Positions 15,260 to 21,318 of a DNA stretch of 21,318 nt are shown here, piece after piece (within the stretch, counting starts at the first letter, position 1; each line of letters starts with the position of its first letter). This DNA is from Lachnospiraceae bacterium (lineage in GTDB: Bacteria; Bacillota; Clostridia; Lachnospirales; Anaerotignaceae), in contig JAHZEA010000004.1 of assembly GCA_019422065.1 (NCBI GenBank), positions 160,380-181,697 of the forward strand, written 5' to 3'. The notes beneath the pieces were generated by a model. The model saw only the letters and a list, made by a program, of their open reading frames with translations. It was not told where the DNA came from and did not search any database. Made by a program: the position numbers and the translations under genes.

Positions 15260-16747
15260 TTATGCTATTTCTGAAATGGACGAGCTTTCGCCTTCTTCTT
15301 TTTCAATCAATGCCAGCTCTTCTTTAACTTGCTCTGGTGAAAGCTTGCTTATTCCTATACCAGCAACTGCTAAAATAAATGCTATAATAGGGCAGGCAAA
15401 TGGGAATATTGTATAGAACGCATATCCGCCTGCACCCCAAGCCGCAACGCCAAGGGTAGTATAATAAAATGCACCTGAATTTCCCCATGGGAACAGACAT
15501 GAAACGCATGTGCCTACATCTTCCAGCGTACGTGAAAGGCAAGGTCTGCCCATTTGATTTAATATAAATGGTTTTCTCCATGTATTGCCTACAAATACAG
15601 AGCTTACATAAGAGTTTCCGGCAATAGCATGAATACCGAATATAGCTATTTCAGCTGTAAGCATTGTTTTTGCTCTTGAGTTAAGGTCTTTCATAAGAGG
15701 CTCAATGGCTTTATCCAAAAATCCGGCATGTATCATTATTGTTGTAAGTGAAAATCCACAGTAACAAATTAATACAATAGATGCCATTGACATCATTCCG
15801 CCTCGGTTCAAAAGTGAAGTAGCAAGCGGAGAAATATCCATTCCTTCAGGAGCTATTGAGTCAACTGTAAAGCCTTTTATCATTGCTATTGTTGCGTTTG
15901 AAGGTGTAAAACCTTGTATAACAACACCAAGAATACCGGCAATAAGACTTGCAATTACAAGTGTAGGTACAACAGGCTTTTTAGTTAAAGCAGCAATTAA
16001 TATAAAAACAAGAGGAAGAATTAAAAGAATATTCCAGTTATAAAGCTGATTTAACTGTTCTATAAGAGTAACTGCATTTTCAGGTAAAGAAGCATCTTCA
16101 ATATGTGTTCCCAAGCCAAGAAGGGTATACACTATAACGCATATAATCCATGTTGGGATAGTGGTCCAAAGCTGTGACTTAATATGTGTATAAAGTTCTG
16201 TACCTGCGCATGCTGGCGCAAGGTTTGTTGTTTCTGAAAGAGGTGAGATTTTATCACCAAATACAGCTCCGGCAATAACAGCACCAACTGTAATTGGAAG
16301 TGAAAGTTCAAGTCCGCTTGCAAGAGCCAAACATGCTACTCCGGCAGTTCCGGCTGATGTCCAAGATGAACCGGTCAAAACAGACATTATACAGCAAACT
16401 AAAAACGAACTCAAGTATAAGAATTTAGGGTTGATAAGCTCAAAACCATAGCAGATTATCATAGGCAATGTACCGCTATACATCATTGCACCAAGGAGCA
16501 TACCAATTACCCACATAATAAGTATTGTTGATGTAAGATTACCTATTCTTTTACCTATTGCTTTTTCCATATCGCTCCATTTATACCCCAAACGGAAAGA
16601 CATTAAAAGTGCTACAATTGATGATATAACCATCAAAAATTCAACACGCAGTTGAAGAATCATACCGACGGCTATAATTGCCACAATTACCCAAACGGTA
16701 AGCTGCGCTTCAAACATGGTTGGTTTACGTTTTGTGGTTTCATTCAT
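15260..16747 (-). CDS. NhaC family Na+/H+ antiporter or organic-acid exchanger
   Basis: Integral membrane antiporter with about 12 hydrophobic helices. Family marks are LTGSSWTSAGTAGVA (from about 124) and GDKISPLSETTNLA (164-177), the conserved ion-binding helices of NhaC proteins. Length 495 aa is usual. The family includes true Na+/H+ antiporters and exchangers such as MleN (malate/lactate with Na+/H+). Because it stands beside a LarA-like enzyme and a GntR sensor, a role in hydroxy-acid exchange is plausible (inference). The AAAAGGAG site lies 11 bases from the ATG, somewhat far. A palindromic region at 16900-16938 lies between it and the divergent regulator. It is transcribed alone and ends at the 15158-15194 terminator. 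Confidence 0.86.
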   Translation of the reverse strand: MNETTKRKPTMFEAQLTVWVIVAIIAVGMILQLRVEFLMVISSIVALLMSFRLGYKWSDMEKAIGKRIGNLTSTILIMWVIGMLLGAMMYSGTLPMIICYGFELINPKFLYLSSFLVCCIMSVLTGSSWTSAGTAGVACLALASGLELSLPITVGAVIAGAVFGDKISPLSETTNLAPACAGTELYTHIKSQLWTTIPTWIICVIVYTLLGLGTHIEDASLPENAVTLIEQLNQLYNWNILLILPLVFILIAALTKKPVVPTLVIASLIAGILGVVIQGFTPSNATIAMIKGFTVDSIAPEGMDISPLATSLLNRGGMMSMASIVLICYCGFSLTTIMIHAGFLDKAIEPLMKDLNSRAKTMLTAEIAIFGIHAIAGNSYVSSVFVGNTWRKPFILNQMGRPCLSRTLEDVGTCVSCLFPWGNSGAFYYTTLGVAAWGAGGYAFYTIFPFACPIIAFILAVAGIGISKLSPEQVKEELALIEKEEGESSSISEIA

Positions 16748-16899
16748 AATACATCAGTCTCCTTTTCTTTTTTTCTAAAAATATATGTTAAAAACAATTC
16801 CGACTCAAAATGTATTTAAAGCACAGAAATTGTGTAAAAATCATAATTAAAAAAAGAAATATTGGATTGGAATAGAAGATATGTAATAAAACAATATAA

Positions 16900-16938
16900 T
16901 TGTAAGACCAATTATTTAATATTGTATATTAAATAATT
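16900..16938. promoter_or_regulatory. Operator-like palindromes between NhaC gene and third GntR gene
   Basis: TTGTAAGACCAA (16900-16911) carries a full ACCAA half site of the FadR/PdhR type and an imperfect partner. It runs into a perfect inverted repeat with 13-base arms (16910-16922 and 16926-16938) around TGT. The rest of the 438-base divergent gap is AT-rich with no gene. Candidate control site for the antiporter and the regulator. Confidence 0.45.
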
Positions 16939-17185
16939 ATTGATTGTCAATAAAAATATAGCTAATTTTCACAAACATTGTATGTAACATGCATGGTTGT
17001 TGATGTGTGGAAAATTCATTTTAAATATAACTTGAATTTTATGCAGTTTTGATTCAAAATTAATAATATAATTATTTTTAAGCTGAAATAATCAGGCTAA
17101 TACTTAATCTATTACATAATAATATTTTTGAGTGGAGTATTTTAGACTTGTGATTTTTAACAGCCTGTATAAAAGGAGAAATGAT

Positions 17186-17881
17186 ATGGGAAAAGTAGAA
17201 GAAAAAGCAAAAAGGAAAAATATATATAAATGTGTTGCTGAACAGCTACTTCAGGATATTACATCCCATGTTTATTCATCAGGAGAGCGACTTCCTTCTG
17301 AAAGGCTTTTAGCAGAAAAATTTTCTGTAAGCAGAACGACAATACGTGAAGCAATAAGATATTTGGAGTCTATTGGATGTGTTGAAACAAGAATAGGCGC
17401 CGGTTCCTATGTTAAAGCGTTGGACATGACCCACATGGCTGAAACATTTTCAAATGCACTTTTTAACGGCGAAGTAATGAACTGCGATGTAATTGAAGTA
17501 AGGTTTATTTTAGATTCCGAAGTAGGTGCTCTGGCTGCTGCAAGACGTACAGGCGAGCAACTTCAGGCACTGAAAGATAATATATCTAAAATGAAAAAAA
17601 GTATTGAGTTAAACGAAGGCATTGAAGCCTATGCAAAATATGATGAGGAGTTTCACTTACTTTTGGCCAAGGCAACAAATAATATAGTACTTATTAATTT
17701 AGTTGGTATTTGTGCCAGTCTTTATACCTATACTGTAAATTTATCATTTTGTGTTGAAGGAATGCCGCAGACAGGAGTTAAACAGCACGAGGAAATTGTA
17801 AAAGCTGTTGAATTGCGTGATGTGAAAAAGGTACGCATGCTTACTAAACAACATATTTTAAGAACTTTATATAGAACATAA
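17186..17881 (+). CDS. GntR family transcriptional regulator, FadR type (module C)
   Basis: One-component regulator of 231 aa. The winged helix (about 12-76) has the FadR/PdhR-style sequence SERLLAEKFSVSRTTIREAI (38-57), followed by the wing GAGSYV. An FCD ligand domain follows (about 90-225), beginning at EVRFILDSEVGALAA. FadR-type proteins bind TGGT-N3-ACCA sites, and exactly such a site lies in the promoter of the next gene (17970-17980). ATG 17186 is preferred: AAAAGGAG lies 7 bases upstream, while the frame's earlier ATG at 17132 has no ribosome site. It is followed by its own terminator. Likely controls the LarA-like gene and perhaps the divergent antiporter; related regulators respond to lactate, pyruvate, glycolate or other small acids. 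Confidence 0.9.
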   Translation: MGKVEEKAKRKNIYKCVAEQLLQDITSHVYSSGERLPSERLLAEKFSVSRTTIREAIRYLESIGCVETRIGAGSYVKALDMTHMAETFSNALFNGEVMNCDVIEVRFILDSEVGALAAARRTGEQLQALKDNISKMKKSIELNEGIEAYAKYDEEFHLLLAKATNNIVLINLVGICASLYTYTVNLSFCVEGMPQTGVKQHEEIVKAVELRDVKKVRMLTKQHILRTLYRT

Positions 17882-17890
17882 AAATGTTTT

Positions 17891-17922
17891 AAAATGCTTC
17901 GGATAATATCCGGAGCATTTTT
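17891..17922 (+). terminator. Intrinsic terminator of the third GntR gene
   Basis: AAAATGCTTCGGAT and ATCCGGAGCATTTT form a stem with one T-G pair and a 2-4 base loop, ending in T residues; it begins 9 bases after the stop. Separates the regulator from the LarA-like transcription unit. Confidence 0.82.
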
Positions 17923-17969
17923 GTATAATGCAGTAAATATATTGAAAACTTTTATAAAAAGATATATAC

Positions 17970-17999
17970 TGGTTGTACCAATTATTAAATTGGTATAAT
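17970..17999 (+). promoter_or_regulatory. Extended -10 promoter overlapped by FadR-type operator (LarA-like gene)
   Basis: TGGTTGTACCA (17970-17980) is a perfect TGGT-N3-ACCA site. TACCAAT (17976-17982) also forms an inverted repeat with ATTGGTA (17989-17995) across 6 bases. A consensus TATAAT (17994-17999) preceded by TG-N makes an extended -10 promoter, so its core is covered by the second half site. Repression by the adjacent FadR-type protein is the natural reading. Confidence 0.68.
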
Positions 18000-18049
18000 A
18001 ATATTTATGGCGGAATAATTGAGTACTGTATTTTTAATGGAGGTGAATT

Positions 18050-19330
18050 ATGTCTGGAATTACAAAGTTAGTAAACCATATAAATTTGCCACGCTTTGTT
18101 CGGGTTCATCAGTCTTTTCCTCACAATGAATTAAGCAGTGAAGAAATAGGAAGCATATTGGAAAACTATTTTTCACAGCCGGAAATTAAAAATGCTGTTA
18201 AGCCCGGAGAAAGAATTTGTATTACTTGCGGCAGCAGAGGTGTTTCAAACATGGTTTTTGTAACTCGCTGGCTTGCAAATAAAGTAAAGGAACTGGGTGC
18301 TTATCCGTTTTTAGTGCCTGCTATGGGAAGTCATGGCGGGGCAACGGCCGAGGGACAGAAAAAAATACTTGAAAGCCTTGGAATTACTGAAATTTCAATA
18401 GGCTGTCCTATACTTTCTTCTATGGAAACGGTAAAAATAGGTGAAGTCGAGGATTTTTCAGTTAATATGGATAAAAATGCCTTTGAGGCCGATGGCGTTA
18501 TTGTTCTTAATCGAATAAAGGCGCATACAAGTTTTGAAGGACCAGTTGAAAGCGGTCTTATGAAAATGATGGCCATTGGTTTGGGCAAACAGTACGGCGC
18601 ACATATTTGCCATGCCAAAGGCGATGATTATATGTCCCACAGAATTTTTCTTATAGGAAATGAAATGATAAAAAAGGCAAATATTCGCCTTGGTGTAGGG
18701 CTTATAGAAAATGCTTTTGATAAAACATGCAAAGTAGCTGTTATGCCTGCAAACAAAATACCTGAGGAAGAACCGAATTTATTAAAAGAAGCCAAAAAAG
18801 AAATGGGAAGGATTTATCTTGATTCCTGCGATGTACTTATTGTAAAAGAACTTGGAAAAAATTACAGCGGAGCAGGCATGGACCCAAATATAACAGGAAG
18901 GTGTGCAAACCCTAAACTCCATAAAGGTATTGACTCTCAAAGGTTAGGAATATTTGATTTAACGGATGAATCTCATGGAAACGCCACTGGTATGGGCCGG
19001 GCAGATTTAGCTACCGAAAAGTTCTTTCACAAAATCAGCTTTGATGAAACATATCCTAATTTTATAACAGGATATTCACCGGTAGGGTATCAAATACCTA
19101 TTATTGTTGATAACGAAGAAGAAGTTATGAAGGCCGCTGTTGCGTCATGTTTAGACATTGATTATGAAAATCCGCGTATTATTATTGTTAATAATTCGCT
19201 GGAAATAGAAAATATTTTAATATCCGAAGCTATGATACCTGAAACTGAAGGCATACCACAGCTTACTGTGGAAAAAGATAAGTTTTATATTGAATTTGAT
19301 TCCAACGGAAATATGAAGACCGTTATTTAA
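18050..19330 (+). CDS. LarA-like protein, lactate racemase domain (nickel-pincer family)
   Basis: Cytoplasmic protein of the LarA/DUF2088 superfamily, 426 aa, the usual length. LarA racemises lactate with a nickel-pincer nucleotide cofactor; homologues act on other 2-hydroxy acids. Candidate catalytic residues here are His95 (AMGSHGG, equivalent to LarA GTHRP), His159 (KAHTSFEG) and Lys172 (GLMKMM, the possible cofactor-attachment lysine), with His185/His188 (GAHICH) as a candidate nickel ligand. Spacing differs from LarA itself, so this is a distant homologue whose substrate need not be lactate. None of the cofactor genes larB, larC or larE is in the window. The start follows GGAGGTG. Own promoter with a FadR-type operator, own terminator. 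Probably epimerises or racemises an acid exchanged by the NhaC-like protein (inference). Confidence 0.78.
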   Translation: MSGITKLVNHINLPRFVRVHQSFPHNELSSEEIGSILENYFSQPEIKNAVKPGERICITCGSRGVSNMVFVTRWLANKVKELGAYPFLVPAMGSHGGATAEGQKKILESLGITEISIGCPILSSMETVKIGEVEDFSVNMDKNAFEADGVIVLNRIKAHTSFEGPVESGLMKMMAIGLGKQYGAHICHAKGDDYMSHRIFLIGNEMIKKANIRLGVGLIENAFDKTCKVAVMPANKIPEEEPNLLKEAKKEMGRIYLDSCDVLIVKELGKNYSGAGMDPNITGRCANPKLHKGIDSQRLGIFDLTDESHGNATGMGRADLATEKFFHKISFDETYPNFITGYSPVGYQIPIIVDNEEEVMKAAVASCLDIDYENPRIIIVNNSLEIENILISEAMIPETEGIPQLTVEKDKFYIEFDSNGNMKTVI

Positions 19331-19348
19331 TTAAATAGAATAAAAAAC

Positions 19349-19377
19349 AAATGCCGCTGTATGCGGCATTTATTTTT
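19349..19377 (+). terminator. Intrinsic terminator of the LarA-like gene
   Basis: Arms AAATGCCGC (19349-19357) and GCGGCATTT (19363-19371) with a 5-base loop, then ATTTTT. Compact and GC-rich in the stem. Confidence 0.9.
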
Positions 19378-19628
19378 ATGAAAATATTATATAAATCAGA
19401 TGTTTTTTATTAAAACCTAAGTTTTATCTGTAATTGAAAACTATATTAATAAAACTACGCATTTTTAAATGGGTTATTATGTTTTCGAGGTGCCGTATAT
19501 CGATGAAATATAGTCTACTTGTGCATATATCTAAAATGTTAGAAATTAAGCTGTGAAACACTATATTTTAAAACTATAGGTATTGTGATAAAATTAAAGA
19601 AATAAAACGTTTTATTTGTATTTATATA
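19378..19628. other. Gap before the DUF3788 gene
   Basis: AT-rich, no gene-like frame. No clear promoter pair was identified, though transcription of the next gene must begin here. Nothing else seen. Confidence 0.4.
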
Positions 19629-19639
19629 GGAGGGCTGAC

Positions 19640-20053
19640 ATGCTGGATATTATACCTAACGATGAAGAAATGATAGCTTTAGTTGGAAACTCTCTATATG
19701 ATGTATGGAATAAGTTATGTGCTGTAATTGATGAAAAATATGATATGGATTGTTCATGGAATAAAGGCGGTAAGGCATGGAAATATGAATATAAATACCG
19801 TCGTGGCGGAAAAACTCTGTGCGCATTATATGCAAGAGAAAACTGTGTTGGATTTATGGTTATATTAGGTAAAGATGAAAGGTTAAAATTTGAGGCAGAA
19901 AGAGATTATTATTCAAAAGATATTCAAAAAATTTATGATGAAACACAAACTTATCATGATGGAAAATGGCTGATGTTTGAGCCAATTAATACGGACTTGT
20001 TTGATGATTTTATTAGACTGTTGAGTATAAAAAGAAAGCCAAACAGAAAGTAA
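19640..20053 (+). CDS. DUF3788 family protein
   Basis: Small soluble protein, 137 aa, matching the DUF3788 family by its WNKGGKAWKYEYKYRRGGKT core (about residues 36-55), then a VILGKDERLKFE stretch and a WLMFEP strand near the C-terminus. Family members are common in Clostridia and Bacteroidota as single genes; their function is not known, and the fold is thought to be YdhG/DUF1801-like (uncertain). ATG 19640 is chosen because GGAGGG lies 5 bases upstream; a TTG at 19616 in the same frame has no ribosome site. It stands alone, with no regulator or partner, and no terminator is obvious after it. Confidence 0.8.
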   Translation: MLDIIPNDEEMIALVGNSLYDVWNKLCAVIDEKYDMDCSWNKGGKAWKYEYKYRRGGKTLCALYARENCVGFMVILGKDERLKFEAERDYYSKDIQKIYDETQTYHDGKWLMFEPINTDLFDDFIRLLSIKRKPNRK

Positions 20054-20290
20054 GGTTTGCTATCCAAGTCTATCTCTTTAGCTGTATTCAGTTACGGTTA
20101 TATGGAACAAATATTTATGGTACATATTTGTAAACAGCACAAGTTGTATTATGTGAAGCTATAAACAGAAGAAAACAGGCAGAAATCTAAATTTGTTAAT
20201 TATTAAAATTTAATTTATAAACAAATATGTTTTAATTACCAAATTGAAGTTTTATAGATTATGCATTGGTTATTTTGATATTAACAGATA
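20054..20290. other. Gap after the DUF3788 gene
   Basis: AT-rich, no convincing frame, no strong hairpin. Bases 20100-20135 contain a loose repeat of ACAAATATTT/GTACATATTTG that may be chance. Confidence 0.35.
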
Positions 20291-20308
20291 AAGAAAGGAA
20301 GTATAAGT

Positions 20309-20428
20309 TTGAATAGTATAGCATGGTTAACTGTAGTAATACCTGTAATTAATACAGTTTTGGAATTTATAATAAAGATTTTGATAATTATTTTATTATA
20401 CAAGTTAATTACTAAAAAACTAAGCTAA
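20309..20428 (+). CDS. Small membrane peptide (39 aa), TTG start
   Basis: A short frame starting MNSIAWLTVV with one long hydrophobic stretch (about residues 5-33) and a basic tail (KLITKKLS). AAAGGAAG lies 8 bases before the TTG start, a good ribosome site. The single membrane helix and positive C-terminus resemble many small clostridial membrane proteins; it does not match a type I toxin or holin that I know. The rare start codon and short length leave real doubt. Flanking DNA is otherwise empty. Confidence 0.45.
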   Translation: MNSIAWLTVVIPVINTVLEFIIKILIIILLYKLITKKLS

Positions 20429-20590
20429 ACAATCTGTAATATATAATTTTTGCTGCGGACAAGTTATGAAAAAATCTCTATTTTTACCACAATTAATGTT
20501 CTGGTTTGAGGTATTAATACTATGATTTAGAATTAAATGTTCGGTTATATGATGTAATATTGGAATATATCACTTTATTTATATTTTTAC
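20429..20590. other. Gap before the secreted-protein gene
   Basis: AT-rich DNA, 162 bases, with no gene-like frame. Probably holds the promoter of the next gene; no confident -35/-10 pair was assigned. Confidence 0.3.
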
Positions 20591-20605
20591 AGGGGGAGTA
20601 AATAA

Positions 20606-21318
20606 ATGAAGAAAAAAGTTATAATTATGGCTTTGTTTGCTGCTGTTAGTGTGTATTCAATACCTGAATATGCTTTTGCAAGTGAAAACTATGAAACAAA
20701 TTATTCAACAGAGCAATTGCTTGAAGGTTCTGATGCCCTTGATAATTATATTGAAGAATTGGAAATTGTAACTATAAGTGTTAGGGAAAATGACAACAAA
20801 TTGATTGTTGGCTGCCGTAATTTAACAGAGGAGAAAGAGAAGAAAATAAAAGAAATAACTAAAATAGATAACATAGAGTTTATTGAGTATACTAACGATT
20901 TTTTTGATTACGGCAAGGAAGAAGATTATAACGAAATAACTAAACAGGCAATTGATAATTATAAATCAGAAGAATTAGAAATATCTTTTACACCGGCAAA
21001 AAGCTCAGTTACAGTAAAACATGATGACAAAAGTGTGGAAAATATTGAAACAGGTTATGATATGTCTTTTACTGATGACAACGGTGTAACATACATAAAT
21101 GTTGAAAACATAAAGGATATTGTTCAGGAATACATTGTGCCTGCTGCAAACAACGAGCATGTATTGTATTTTGGATTCCTTATTGATAGCTATATGAAAA
21201 CAACTTATGAGAATTTTATTATTTTTAAACAAGGTGAGAGCATTGCAAAGCATAGCAGCGGAAGTTTTGATGTGGGTTCAAATGCAGTGCTTAAAAATAA
21301 TAAGTTATATGTACCTTT
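20606..21318 (+). CDS. Secreted protein, probable copper-amine-oxidase-type stalk domain (3' end outside window)
   Basis: The frame is open from ATG 20606 to the window end (237 codons) and preceded by AGGGGGAG. Residues 1-25 are a signal peptide: MKKK, a hydrophobic core and a likely cleavage after AFA25. The mature part is acidic and lysine-rich, with many ELEIVTIS/EELEISFT-like strands. The last residues, SNAVLKNNKLYVP, look like the start of a copper amine oxidase N-terminal stalk repeat (the strand usually continues with plR...), a surface domain very common in Clostridia. The assignment rests on a few residues at the edge. No anchor motif is visible because the C-terminus is missing. 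Confidence 0.7.
   Translation, partial: MKKKVIIMALFAAVSVYSIPEYAFASENYETNYSTEQLLEGSDALDNYIEELEIVTISVRENDNKLIVGCRNLTEEKEKKIKEITKIDNIEFIEYTNDFFDYGKEEDYNEITKQAIDNYKSEELEISFTPAKSSVTVKHDDKSVENIETGYDMSFTDDNGVTYINVENIKDIVQEYIVPAANNEHVLYFGFLIDSYMKTTYENFIIFKQGESIAKHSSGSFDVGSNAVLKNNKLYVP

Noticed and set aside
1..21318. CRISPR, insertion sequences, tRNA/rRNA genes, phage attachment sites
   Set aside because: No spaced direct-repeat array, transposase, inverted terminal repeats or RNA gene signatures were seen on either strand.

Overview
The window is AT-rich (about two thirds A+T by eye). It has strong AGGAGG-type ribosome binding sites, many intrinsic terminators and gene families typical of anaerobic Bacillota, so the source is most likely a member of the Clostridia. 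The species cannot be named from this sequence. No rRNA, tRNA, CRISPR array, insertion sequence or phage gene was seen.

Layout. (1) Positions 1-3355: the 3' part of a nickel/opine-type ABC importer operon, nikB (5' end cut by the window edge), nikC, nikD and nikE, translationally coupled and all on +. (2) Positions 3583-10885, 'module A': a GntR/FCD regulator and an acetoacetate-decarboxylase-superfamily enzyme on -, then, across a 960-base gap, an IlvD/Edd-type dehydratase, a CaiT-like BCCT transporter and an EF_0837/Atu3266-like metallohydrolase on +. (3) Positions 11194-14815, 'module B': a second GntR/FCD regulator on -, divergent from an AbgB-like M20 amidohydrolase and a YkvI-like transporter. 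(4) Positions 15260-19330, 'module C': an NhaC-family antiporter on -, divergent from a third, FadR-type regulator, followed by a LarA-like (lactate racemase domain) enzyme. (5) Positions 19640-21318: a DUF3788 protein, a 39-residue membrane peptide and the start of a secreted protein that runs off the window.

The clearest unexplained structure is regulatory. Each module has its own GntR gene and its own family of palindromes placed on promoters. In module A the core ATTATATATAAT occurs three times: inside the regulator's promoter spacer, in front of the decarboxylase-like gene (a perfect 26-base palindrome), and at the predicted transcription start of the dehydratase operon. In module B a 50-base interrupted palindrome with four TAGCATA-like half sites encloses a TTGACA/TAACAT promoter in front of the M20 gene. 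In module C a TGGT-N3-ACCA site of the FadR/PdhR type, plus a second half site, overlaps an extended -10 promoter in front of the LarA-like gene.

Taken together, modules A to C look like three independently switched uptake-and-breakdown units for small organic or amino acids, each pairing a GntR sensor and a secondary transporter with one or more enzymes. Module A (CaiT-like importer, acyl-ester/amide hydrolase, dehydratase, Schiff-base decarboxylase-like enzyme) does not correspond to a pathway I recognise and is the best candidate for an undescribed catabolic system. The substrates are inferred, not shown.
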